Below, piece by piece: positions 1-7,009 of a DNA stretch of 10,318 nt. A program made the position numbers and the translations under genes. Under the pieces are notes generated by a model that saw nothing but the letters and a program-made list of their open reading frames with translations, was not told the DNA's origin and did no database searches. The first letter of the stretch is position 1; the number at the start of each line of letters is the position of its first letter. Source of the stretch: JBFHKO01 sp041595355 (lineage in GTDB: Bacteria > Pseudomonadota > Gammaproteobacteria > Enterobacterales > Aeromonadaceae). The DNA is taken from the NCBI GenBank assembly GCA_041595355.1, contig JBFHKO010000083.1, forward strand, positions 1 through 10,318. Reading direction: 5' to 3'.

Positions 1-1
1 G

Positions 2-262
2 GCCGAGCCGGTGCTGGTATATGGCAACTATGAGCTCATCCTCGCGGAAGACCCGCAGATCTACGCCTACACCCGGACCCTGGAGGGGCAGGCGCTGGTG
101 GTGATCTGCAACCTGACTGACCACGATGCCCTCTACCATGAGCTGGAATGGCCGCTGCGCCATGAGCACCTGCTGCTGGCCAACCAGGAGGTGCTGCCTC
201 ATGGTGTGCTGATGCAGTGTGTGCTGCGCCCCTATGAGGTGCGGGTCTACCGGGTCGCCTGA
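2..262 (+). CDS. C-terminal end of a GH13 alpha-glucosidase, probably trehalose-6-phosphate hydrolase (partial)
   Basis: This frame is already open at the window's left edge and ends at the TGA at 260-262, so only about 86 C-terminal residues are present. The visible sequence (VYGNYELIL, then PQIYAYTR, then LVVICNL) is typical of the beta-sandwich domain C that closes family-13 alpha-glucosidases such as oligo-1,6-glucosidase and TreC. The end, RPYEVRVYRV, matches the usual last strand of that domain ('PYEArVyr'). The catalytic barrel lies upstream, outside the window, so the substrate cannot be read here. Trehalose-6-phosphate hydrolase (cytoplasmic, splitting trehalose-6-phosphate into glucose and glucose-6-phosphate) is my first guess from family resemblance. 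An internal GTG at 11 is not a credible start. The gene seems unrelated to the secretion locus downstream. Confidence 0.75.
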   Translation, partial: AEPVLVYGNYELILAEDPQIYAYTRTLEGQALVVICNLTDHDALYHELEWPLRHEHLLLANQEVLPHGVLMQCVLRPYEVRVYRVA

Positions 263-266
263 TGGC

Positions 267-288
267 GGGGCCGCTCCGGGGCGGCCCC
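267..288 (+). terminator. Perfect GC-rich hairpin after the glycosidase gene, possible terminator
   Basis: GGGGCCGC (267-274) pairs perfectly with GCGGCCCC (281-288) across a 6-nt loop, starting 5 nt after the glycosidase stop codon. No T-tract follows, so it is not a classical intrinsic terminator. It may stabilise the 3' end of the mRNA or assist termination. Confidence 0.45.
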
Positions 289-308
289 ACAGTTCGGACC
301 GGGGCGGC

Positions 309-337
309 TTGTTCTTGGCGTGAGCCTTGGCGACAAT
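309..337 (+). promoter_or_regulatory. Weak candidate sigma-70 promoter for the hlyU-family gene
   Basis: TTGTTC at 309-314 and GACAAT at 332-337 are separated by 17 nt and lie just upstream of the ribosome binding site at 352-357. The -35 matches the consensus at 3 of 6 positions and the -10 at 4 of 6. The placement between the hairpin at 267-288 and the gene is sensible, but the match is weak. Confidence 0.25.
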
Positions 338-365
338 GCGCGCACACGATCAAGGAGAACCATTC

Positions 366-647
366 ATGTTTGCAAAGCTGTTGCGTTCACTGTTCGCCGG
401 CGGCAAGGCGGCCCAGCCCGTCGCCGAGCCGGTGAGCTACAAGGGATATCAGATCTACGCCGAGCCCCAGGCCGAGGGAGGCCAGTATCGTCTGGCCGGG
501 CGCATCTGCAGGGAAATCGACGGCGAGCTGAAGACCTACCGCTTCATCCGCTCGGATCTGTTCAGCAGTCGCGAGGATGCCGAGCAGTGGATGCTGAAAA
601 AGGCGGAGCTGTTCATCGATCAGACCGGCGTGCAGATGTTCGATTAA
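366..647 (+). CDS. hlyU: HlyU-family small protein
   Basis: The product is 93 residues and resembles the small family named HlyU (Pfam 'transcriptional activator HlyU'). The recognisable core is YKGYQIYAEP, GGQYRLAGRI, EIDGELKTYRFIRSD and SREDAEQWMLKKAELFIDQ. I chose ATG 366 because AAGGAG (352-357) lies 8 nt upstream and the resulting N terminus (MFAKLLRSLF) looks family-like. An in-frame ATG at 327 would add 13 residues and has no clear ribosome site. The family name comes from a hemolysin activator in Vibrio, but the well-studied Vibrio HlyU is an ArsR-type winged-helix protein and I see no such helix-turn-helix here. A regulatory role is therefore uncertain. The gene has its own terminator and is probably not cotranscribed with the secretion operon that starts 213 nt downstream. 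Confidence 0.85.
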   Translation: MFAKLLRSLFAGGKAAQPVAEPVSYKGYQIYAEPQAEGGQYRLAGRICREIDGELKTYRFIRSDLFSSREDAEQWMLKKAELFIDQTGVQMFD

Positions 648-697
648 CCCGGCTGGCTGCGTCTCTGTTGTTGGCATGGGGCCTATCCCCACCCCTT

Positions 698-730
698 GGG
701 CATCACCGAATCGGCGATGCCCTTTTTCTT
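698..730 (+). terminator. Rho-independent terminator after the hlyU-family gene
   Basis: GGGCATC (698-704) pairs with GATGCCC (716-722). Inside it CCG (706-708) pairs with CGG (712-714), with one A/C mismatch between the two helices and a loop of AAT. The hairpin is followed at once by TTTTTCTT (723-730). It separates the small gene from the secretion operon. Confidence 0.8.
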
Positions 731-762
731 GTTTGCGTGTCTGTGCCGCCTCCCGGCCGGGG

Positions 763-780
763 GGCAACATTTCGGCAACA
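763..780 (+). repeat. Two direct copies of GGCAACA, 11 bp apart, upstream of the operon
   Basis: GGCAACA occurs at 763-769 and again at 774-780, a spacing of 11 bp that places both copies on nearly the same face of the helix. They overlap the weak -35 region of the candidate promoter and could be a regulator binding site, though a 7-bp repeat can arise by chance. Confidence 0.3.
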
Positions 781-801
781 ATGCGGAATTGCTCATACAC
801 T
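771..801 (+). promoter_or_regulatory. Weak candidate promoter of the secretion operon
   Basis: TACACT at 796-801 is a fair -10 element (4 of 6). The best -35 is TTCGGC at 771-776 with a long 19-nt spacer, so an activator may be needed if this is real. The region from 731 to 860 is the only gap where the operon promoter can lie. It holds no ORF I would accept apart from a weak in-frame upstream GTG at 807. Confidence 0.25.
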
Positions 802-860
802 GATAGGTGGATGGCGCGGATATTGTCGTCGTGGTGGTGACCGGAAACAGCGGAGACGTG

Positions 861-3020
861 ATGGATCACAGGCTGGATGGATGCGATGAGTTGCTCGAAT
901 GTCTGGTGTTCCTGGCCAAATTTCACGGCATCCCCAACAGTCGGGATGCGTTGGTGGCCGGACTGCCGCTGCCCGATGGGCGGCTGACGCCGCTGCTGTT
1001 TTCGCGCGCCGCCGAGCGTGCCGGTTTTTCGGCCCGCGCTCAGGTCCAGCCGCTGGCCGGCATCTCGCCGCTGTTGCTGCCCTGTGTGCTGTTGCTCAAG
1101 GAGGGGGGGGCCTGTGTGCTGCTGGCCATGGATGTGCAGCAGCAGGAGGTCACCGTCATGCTGCCGCAGAGCGGGGCCGGTGAGCAGAGCCTGCCGCTCG
1201 CCGAGCTGGATGCCCAATACAGCGGCCGCACCCTGTTTGTCAAAAAGCAGTTTCGCTATGACGAGCGCTCTCCCAAGGTGCTGGAAACCCGGCATGGCCA
1301 CTGGTTCTGGGGCACCCTGCTGGAGTCCATGCCCATTTACCGCGACGTGCTGCTGGCCTCCATCCTCATCAATCTGTTTGCCATTGCCAGCCCGCTGTTC
1401 GTCATGAATGTGTATGACAAGGTGGTGCCCAATCTGGCCTTCGACTCCCTGTGGGTACTGGCCGTGGGGGTGGTCATCATCTTCCTGTTCGATCTGGTGA
1501 TGCGGCAGCTGCGCAGTTATTTCATCGATATCGCGGCCAAGAAGTCCGACATCCTGCTGTCGGCCAAGATCTTCGCCAAGGTGATGGGCATTCGCCTGGA
1601 GGCCCGTCCGCCGTCCACCGGCGCCTTCGCCCGCCACCTGCAGGAGTTCGAGTCCATTCGTGATTTTTTCACCTCGGCGACGGTCTCGACGCTCATCGAT
1701 TTGCCCTTCGCGCTGCTGTTCACCTTCATCATCTGGATATTTGCCGGACCACTGGTGGTGGTGCCGCTGGTGGCCATAGTGCTGCTGGCCCTCTACAGCG
1801 TCTATATCCAGGCGGCATTGCGACGCAGCATAGAGGAGGGCTCGCGGCTGGCATCGCAGAAATATGCCAATCTCATCGAGGGCATCGTCAGCCTGGAGGC
1901 GGTCAAGATCTTCGGCGCCGCGGGCAATTTTCAGCACAAGTGGGAGCAGGCGGTCAGCCACATGTCCAACTGGGGCATCGAGACCCGCAAGCTGACCAAC
2001 AGCGTCTCTTCGCTGGCCGCTTTCGCCCAGCAGATCTGCACCGTCGGCATCGTGGTCACCGGCGTCTACCAGATTTCCAAGGGCGAGCTGAGCATGGGCG
2101 GCATGATTGCCGCCGTCATGTTGTCCAGCCGCGCCATCGCGCCCCTGATCCAGCTCTCGGTGCTGTCAACCCGCTACAACCAGGCCAAGTCGGCGCTGGA
2201 GATCCTGGGGCGCATCATGGAGAGCCCCGACGAGCAGGAGGAGGGGCGGCAATACATTCAGCATTCGCTGCTCTCCGGGCGCATCGAGTTCGAGCATGTC
2301 ACCTTTCATTATCCCGAGTCCCAGCAGGACTCCCTGCGTGACATCAACCTGCAGATCCGGCCGGGCGAAAAACTGGCCATCATCGGCCGGGTCGGCGCTG
2401 GCAAGACCACCCTGGAGAAGCTGCTGCTGGGGCTTTACCGGCCGCAAGCCGGCGCGGTGCGGGTCGATGGGTACGATCTGGCGCAGATCCATCCGGCGGT
2501 GCTGCGCCGCAACATTGGCTGCGTCCCCCAGGATATCACCCTCTTCTTCGGCTCGGTGCGCGACAACATCATCGTCGGCAATCCGCTGGTGGATGATGAG
2601 CAGGTGCTGCGCGCCGCCCGCCGGGGCGGGGTGACCCAGTTTACCAACCGCGATGCCAACGGCCTGGAGCGCCAGATCGGTGAGGGGGGGCGTCTGCTTT
2701 CCGGCGGCCAGCGGCAGGCCATTGCTCTGGCGCGGGCCCTGCTCACCGATCCGCCCCTTCTGATCCTGGATGAGCCCACCTCCAACATGGACAACCGCTC
2801 CGAGAGCCTGGTCAAGCAGGAGCTGGGACGCCTGAGCCCCAATACCACCCTCATCCTGGTGACCCACAGGACCACCATGCTGGATGTCGTCGAGCGCATC
2901 GTGGTGATGGAGCAGGGCAGCATAGTGGCAGACGGGCCGCGGGAACAGGTACTGGAACTGTTGCGCAGCGGCAAGATCCGCGTACGGGAGTCAGAGCATG
3001 AACCAGCCCAAGCTTCCTGA
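861..3020 (+). CDS. lapB: LapB-type type I secretion ABC transporter (permease/ATPase)
   Basis: This 719-residue inner-membrane exporter would use ATP to drive the large adhesin through the type I channel. Residues about 1-125 form a C39-peptidase-like domain without the catalytic Cys and His: the segment LLECLVFLAKFHG aligns with the active-site region, but Glu or Asp falls at the Cys position. Such inactive domains dock the substrate in RTX-type exporters. Membrane segments run from about residue 159 to 440. The ATPase domain shows Walker A GRVGAGKT (509-516), Q-loop CVPQD, signature LSGGQ (613-617), Walker B LLILDE (633-638) and the H-loop His669. ATG 861 was chosen because GGAG at 852-855 lies 5 nt upstream and the length fits the family. 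A GTG at 807 would add 18 unlikely residues. The 3' end overlaps the next gene by 23 nt. An eight-G run lies at 1103-1110. Confidence 0.93.
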   Translation: MDHRLDGCDELLECLVFLAKFHGIPNSRDALVAGLPLPDGRLTPLLFSRAAERAGFSARAQVQPLAGISPLLLPCVLLLKEGGACVLLAMDVQQQEVTVMLPQSGAGEQSLPLAELDAQYSGRTLFVKKQFRYDERSPKVLETRHGHWFWGTLLESMPIYRDVLLASILINLFAIASPLFVMNVYDKVVPNLAFDSLWVLAVGVVIIFLFDLVMRQLRSYFIDIAAKKSDILLSAKIFAKVMGIRLEARPPSTGAFARHLQEFESIRDFFTSATVSTLIDLPFALLFTFIIWIFAGPLVVVPLVAIVLLALYSVYIQAALRRSIEEGSRLASQKYANLIEGIVSLEAVKIFGAAGNFQHKWEQAVSHMSNWGIETRKLTNSVSSLAAFAQQICTVGIVVTGVYQISKGELSMGGMIAAVMLSSRAIAPLIQLSVLSTRYNQAKSALEILGRIMESPDEQEEGRQYIQHSLLSGRIEFEHVTFHYPESQQDSLRDINLQIRPGEKLAIIGRVGAGKTTLEKLLLGLYRPQAGAVRVDGYDLAQIHPAVLRRNIGCVPQDITLFFGSVRDNIIVGNPLVDDEQVLRAARRGGVTQFTNRDANGLERQIGEGGRLLSGGQRQAIALARALLTDPPLLILDEPTSNMDNRSESLVKQELGRLSPNTTLILVTHRTTMLDVVERIVVMEQGSIVADGPREQVLELLRSGKIRVRESEHEPAQAS

Positions 3021-4386
3021 TCCCTCCCAGCTGGACATGGTGGATGACGCTTCGGCGGCGGTGCTGCTGAACACCCCGGTGCGGGCTCGCATTCTGCTCT
3101 GGTGCTGCGTGCTGTTCGTGCTGGTGGCCATCGTCTGGGCGGCCTGGGCCCGTCTCGATGAGGTGGCGGTGGGACAGGGCAAGGTGATTCCCTCCCGCCA
3201 GCTGCAGGTGGTGCAGAATCTGGAGGGGGGCATCGTCAAGGAGATCTACATCCGCGAGGGCCAGCAGGTCGAGGAGGGACAGGAGCTGCTGCGCATCGAT
3301 GACACCCGTTTTCGCTCCGATTTTCGCGAGCGCGAGCAGGAGCTGGTGGGGTTGCAGGGCGATGTGGCGCGTCTGCGGGCCGAGTTGGCCAGCATCCGGG
3401 TACGCAGCGAAGCCAAGCTGGGCTGGCGCGATCAGGTCAGCATCGAGGCTCAACCGGTGGTCTACCCCGAGGGTTATGCGCAGCAGTTTCCCGATTATGT
3501 CCGCCGGCAGGATAACGCCCTGCAGGAGCGGGTGAACAACCTGCGCAATCAAGTGTTCATCATGGCCCAGCAGATCGAGCAGAAAGAGAACGAGATCATC
3601 GAAATCAACTCCAAGGTGCGCACCCTGGGCCGCAGTGTCGATCTGGCGCGCCAGGAGCTCAACATCAGCCGTCCGCTGGCCAAGGAGGGCATTGTCTCCC
3701 AGGTGGATATCATCAAGTTGCAGCGCCAGGTCAACGAGATGCAGGGCGAGCTGGAAAACACCCGCCTGCTGTTGCCCAAACAGAACTCCCAGTTGCGCGA
3801 GGCGATCCTCAAGCGCAAGGACGTGGCCTTCAAGTTCCGCATCGAGGCCCAGAGTGAGCTGGAGGGCAAGCAGAACCGCCTGGCCCAGCTCTCCGAGGGG
3901 CAGGTGGGATTGCAGGACCGGGTCTCCCGTACCGCCGTGGTCTCGCCGGTCAAGGGCACCATCAAGACATTGCATGTCAACACCGTCGGCGGCGTGGTAC
4001 AGCCTGGAATGGAGCTGGTTGAGGTGGTTCCAAGTGAAGATAATTTGCTGGTGGAGGCCCGGGTGTTGCCGAAAGATATCGCATTTTTACGGCCCGGATT
4101 GGATGCGGTGGTCAAATTTACTGCCTATGATTTTGCTATATATGGCGGCCTGAAGGGCAAATTGGAGCACATCAGTGCCGATACCATTCAGGACGACAAG
4201 GGTAATGCTTTCTATCTGGTGAGGGTGCGCACGGACAGGAATTTTCTCGGGGATGCCAGGGTGCCATTGCCCATCATTCCCGGGATGTTGGCCAATGTGG
4301 ACATACTCACCGGCAAGAAGAGTGTCCTCGAGTATCTGTTGAAGCCCATCTTGCGGGCAAAGCAGTCGGCGTTACGAGAGAGATAA
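2998..4386 (+). CDS. lapC: LapC/HlyD-type membrane fusion protein of type I secretion
   Basis: This 462-residue periplasmic adaptor links the inner-membrane ABC transporter to the outer-membrane channel. A short cytoplasmic N terminus is followed by one membrane helix (residues 32-51). The first half-lipoyl segment has QNLEGGIVKEI (73-83) and GQQVEEGQELLRID. A long coiled coil, rich in Glu, Gln, Arg and Leu, spans about 105-305. The second half-lipoyl segment starts at VVSPVKG (314-320) and includes GGVVQPGMELVEVVP, and a beta-barrel domain ends the protein. This is the usual layout of the HlyD family, which in full length is about 430-480 residues. GGGAG at 2986-2990 precedes the ATG by 7 nt, and the start lies inside the end of lapB, which suggests translational coupling. 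Base composition drops visibly toward A+T around 4030-4250. Confidence 0.93.
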   Translation: MNQPKLPDPSQLDMVDDASAAVLLNTPVRARILLWCCVLFVLVAIVWAAWARLDEVAVGQGKVIPSRQLQVVQNLEGGIVKEIYIREGQQVEEGQELLRIDDTRFRSDFREREQELVGLQGDVARLRAELASIRVRSEAKLGWRDQVSIEAQPVVYPEGYAQQFPDYVRRQDNALQERVNNLRNQVFIMAQQIEQKENEIIEINSKVRTLGRSVDLARQELNISRPLAKEGIVSQVDIIKLQRQVNEMQGELENTRLLLPKQNSQLREAILKRKDVAFKFRIEAQSELEGKQNRLAQLSEGQVGLQDRVSRTAVVSPVKGTIKTLHVNTVGGVVQPGMELVEVVPSEDNLLVEARVLPKDIAFLRPGLDAVVKFTAYDFAIYGGLKGKLEHISADTIQDDKGNAFYLVRVRTDRNFLGDARVPLPIIPGMLANVDILTGKKSVLEYLLKPILRAKQSALRER

Positions 4387-4410
4387 AACGAGCAATAACA
4401 GGGAGCGGCT

Positions 4411-5703
4411 ATGAAGAAGTCACTAATCGCAGTAGCAATGAGCGGAATGCTGGTTTTTCCCGCCTCGAGTTTTGCGCAGAGCCTTGAGCAGTCTGTCGCG
4501 CAAGCGTTGTTAACCCACCCCAAGATCAAGGAGTCCTTCGACAACTACCAGGCTCGGCAATATCAGGTTGACGAAGCCAAGGCCGGCTATCTCCCCAAGG
4601 TGGATGCCCTGGCTGGCATCGGCTACGAGCGTACCAGCAACCAGATTGAGCGGGGCATCGATCTGACCCGGCGAGAGGCCAGCCTTACCCTGAGCCAGAT
4701 GTTGTTTGATGGTTTCGACACCAGCAGCAATGTTAACCGTACCAAAGCCGAAGCCATGGCGCAGAAATATGCGCTGGAAGCCGATGCGGAGAATACGGCC
4801 CTGCGGGTCGCCGAGGTGTATCTGAATGTATTGCGTCAGCAGGAGATCTTCGAGTTGTCCAAGAAAAATCTGGCAACTCATGAGTCCGTGATGGCCGATA
4901 TCGAGAAACGCACCAGCTCGGGGTTGGGATCCTCAGCCGATCTCTCCCAGGCTCAGGGGCGGGTGGCTCGAGCCTACTCCAACCTGACCGCGGCCGAGAA
5001 CAACCTGCGCGATGCCGAGGCCGAATACATGCGGGTGGTGAATGATCAGCCCAGGGACCTGGTGCAGCCGGTACCGGATGCCGACATGCTGCCTGCCGAT
5101 CTGCCCGCTGCGCTGACGCTGGCGACCAGCAACCATGCCACCCTGAAGATGGCCGAAGAGGATGTGCAGGCGGCCCTCTATCAGCATGAGGGCGCCAAGT
5201 CGGGGCTCTATCCCAAGTTCACGGTCGAAGTCGGCCAGAACTGGTATGAGGATGCAGATGGCATCGAGGCCAATACCAACGACTTCCAGGCCATGCTGCG
5301 CATGCGTTACAACCTCTTCAATGGCGGTGCCGACGTGGCCCGCAGCCGCAGTACCTCGGCACTCTATGCCCAGGCCAAGGACATTCACCAGAATGCCTAT
5401 CGGCAGGTGGAAGAAGGCACCCGTCTGGCCTGGAATGCACGCGAAGGACTCAACCAGCAGAAGGTTTTCCTGCGCAAGCATGTCGAGTCCGGTTATGACA
5501 CCGTTCAGGCCTACAACAAGCAATTCATGCTGGGGCGTCGCACCCTGCTGGATCTGCTGAACACCGAAAACGAGTTGTTCGAGGCCCGCCGTACCTACAT
5601 CAACGCCGATTACGATCAGCTGTTGGCGGACTACCGGATCATGAACGCGACAGGACGTCTGCTGGACGCACTGCGTATCACTCGCCCTGAACAGTGGAAG
5701 TGA
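4411..5703 (+). CDS. lapE: TolC-family outer-membrane channel (LapE/AggA type)
   Basis: This 430-residue protein should form the trimeric outer-membrane tunnel of the secretion system. A signal peptide is clear: MKK, a hydrophobic stretch, and a probable cut after SFA (residue 22). The two homologous halves of the outer-membrane efflux fold can be seen from matching strand-entry motifs: AKAGYLPKV at 56-64 and AKSGLYPKF at 262-270, about 206 residues apart. Both halves continue into long helices rich in Ala, Gln and Glu. The ATG follows GGGAG (4401-4405) by 5 nt, and the gene begins 24 nt after lapC. In LapA-type systems this channel also holds the retention module of the adhesin. The name lapE is by analogy with Pseudomonas; aggA is the equivalent name in Shewanella. 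Confidence 0.92.
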   Translation: MKKSLIAVAMSGMLVFPASSFAQSLEQSVAQALLTHPKIKESFDNYQARQYQVDEAKAGYLPKVDALAGIGYERTSNQIERGIDLTRREASLTLSQMLFDGFDTSSNVNRTKAEAMAQKYALEADAENTALRVAEVYLNVLRQQEIFELSKKNLATHESVMADIEKRTSSGLGSSADLSQAQGRVARAYSNLTAAENNLRDAEAEYMRVVNDQPRDLVQPVPDADMLPADLPAALTLATSNHATLKMAEEDVQAALYQHEGAKSGLYPKFTVEVGQNWYEDADGIEANTNDFQAMLRMRYNLFNGGADVARSRSTSALYAQAKDIHQNAYRQVEEGTRLAWNAREGLNQQKVFLRKHVESGYDTVQAYNKQFMLGRRTLLDLLNTENELFEARRTYINADYDQLLADYRIMNATGRLLDALRITRPEQWK

Positions 5704-5718
5704 CAAGGAGAAGGCACT

Positions 5719-6318
5719 ATGACTCTCAAACTATTAGCCCTGGCCATGCTGTTGCCCCTGGCCGGCTGCAGCCTGACCGCTGCGCCCCTGGTCGATGTGA
5801 AGCAGGCCCAGGACCTGACGGATCCGGATACCGACGGTGTGGTCAACGCGCGTGAAAAATGCCCCGAAACGCTGCTCGGCAGCCTGGTCGACAACTATGG
5901 TTGCCCCAATACCATGACCGGACAGGGCTTCGAGGAGCTGCATGTCCTGTTCGAGCATGACAAGTCGGTGGTGCGGCCCGAGTATCTGCCCAGCATCGAG
6001 AAAACCGCCCAATTCCTGATGGACAATCCCGATCAGAGCCTGGTGATAGAAGGCCATGCCAGCTCGCCCGGCTCCGATGCCTATAACATCGCCCTGACCC
6101 AGCGCCGCAATGCGGCGGTGAAGAAGGTACTGGTCGAGCAATATGGGGTACCGGCGGACAAAATCGAGACAGTGGCCTACGGTGAGCGCACCCCCGCCAT
6201 CGGCAGGGAAGATGATCAGGCCTATGCCGTCAACCGTCGTGTCGTTGGCATGCTGAAGAATGCGACCCAGGGCGTCGAGAAGAAATGGAATGTGTATAGC
6301 GTTGAGCAGACGTTCTGA
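5719..6318 (+). CDS. OmpA-like lipoprotein with thrombospondin type 3-like segment
   Basis: The product is 199 residues. A lipoprotein signal ends at the lipobox LAGC, with Cys17 as the lipidated residue and Ser at +2, so outer-membrane sorting is expected. Residues 35-62 (DPDTDGVVNAREKCP, then Cys62) resemble a calcium-binding thrombospondin type 3 repeat. An OmpA C-terminal-like domain follows from about 71 to 180, with EGHASS, YNIALTQRRNAAV and a late NRRV. Compared with E. coli OmpA, the peptidoglycan-binding Arg286 is kept (Arg130) but Asp271 is replaced by Ser115. AAGGAG (5705-5710) lies 8 nt before the ATG, and the gene starts 15 nt after the TolC-type gene. A gene of this kind sits at the same place in the Shewanella bpfA cluster, from memory. 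Its role is unproven; it may anchor or stabilise the secretion channel at the cell wall. Confidence 0.9.
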   Translation: MTLKLLALAMLLPLAGCSLTAAPLVDVKQAQDLTDPDTDGVVNAREKCPETLLGSLVDNYGCPNTMTGQGFEELHVLFEHDKSVVRPEYLPSIEKTAQFLMDNPDQSLVIEGHASSPGSDAYNIALTQRRNAAVKKVLVEQYGVPADKIETVAYGERTPAIGREDDQAYAVNRRVVGMLKNATQGVEKKWNVYSVEQTF

Positions 6319-7006
6319 GTGGGATGCGTGGCTGGTCTGGTGGGGAATATTGGGGATGCTGTTTATCCCCAATTTTTTGAGGGCCAGCGACCTGAGCGTC
6401 GAGGAGCAACAGAGCATATCCGCTGTCCGCCACGTCTATGGACACCGTGCAGCCGAGCGTGCCGAGGGCTGGCGCGAGCTGGTCCGGCTAGGCCAGCGTC
6501 AGCGCTGGGAAGAGGCGCAGAGCCTGCGGACGGTGAATGATTTTTTCAATCGGTTGTTGTTCATCGATGATGTGAAGTTATGGGGACAGACCGATTACTG
6601 GGCCATACCCTTGGAGTTTCTCGGCGCCGCCGGTGGCGACTGCGAAGACTACAGCATCGCCAAGTACTTTACTCTGAGGGAGCTTGGTATTCCCGAGGAA
6701 AAACTGCGCATGGTCTATGTCAAAGCCTTGAGGTATCAGCAATTCCATATGGTGGTGGCTTATTACGCCGCCCCGTCTGCCGTGCCGCTGATACTGGACA
6801 ACATAGATGGCAGCATCAAGCTGGCGACCCAGCGGCCGGATTTGGTGCCCATATTCAGCTTCAACGGTACCAACCTGTGGTTGATGAAGGAGCGCGGCCA
6901 GGGGCAATTGGCCGGCAGTTCGTCTCGATTGAAGTTATGGAGTGACTTGCGCGGACGCTTCAGTAAAGAACAGCTGAGGCGGCCCATTCTGAATCTGGAT
7001 GATTAG
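6290..7006 (+). CDS. lapG: LapG-type periplasmic cysteine protease
   Basis: This 238-residue protein belongs to the bacterial transglutaminase-like cysteine proteinase (BTLCP) family. It would cut the adhesin after its retention module and so release the cell from the surface. The catalytic triad is Cys118 (in GGDCEDY), His153 (in QQFHMVV) and Asp170 (in LILDNI). The spacings of 35 and 17 residues are very close to those of Pseudomonas LapG. Asp117 and Glu119 flank the Cys as in the calcium site known from LapG. The N terminus has Arg-Arg followed by a hydrophobic stretch and RAS, a plausible signal peptide. The start is uncertain: ATG 6290 overlaps the OmpA-like gene by 29 nt; TTG 6302 and ATG 6260 are alternatives, and no strong ribosome site is present. 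Translation is probably coupled to the upstream gene. Confidence 0.9.
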   Translation: MCIALSRRSEWDAWLVWWGILGMLFIPNFLRASDLSVEEQQSISAVRHVYGHRAAERAEGWRELVRLGQRQRWEEAQSLRTVNDFFNRLLFIDDVKLWGQTDYWAIPLEFLGAAGGDCEDYSIAKYFTLRELGIPEEKLRMVYVKALRYQQFHMVVAYYAAPSAVPLILDNIDGSIKLATQRPDLVPIFSFNGTNLWLMKERGQGQLAGSSSRLKLWSDLRGRFSKEQLRRPILNLDD

Positions 7007-7009
7007 CTC

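Noticed and set aside
807..860. GTG start for lapB at 807
   Set aside because: It would add 18 residues with a run of valines that do not fit the family, and it overlaps the promoter region. ATG 861 has a good ribosome site and gives the usual length.
320..889. Open frame of 189 codons on the + strand covering the hlyU-family gene in another frame
   Set aside because: It runs through the terminator at 698-730 and into lapB, is Arg-rich and without family features; the HlyU-like frame explains the region.
387..1961. Open frame of 524 codons on the - strand
   Set aside because: It runs opposite hlyU-family gene, terminator and lapB, is rich in Gln, His and Gly as expected for an antisense shadow in high-GC DNA, and has no recognisable domain.
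2851..3975. Open frame of 374 codons on the - strand opposite lapC
   Set aside because: Composition dominated by Leu, Ala, Gln and His, no domain, and lies entirely opposite well-supported genes on the + strand.
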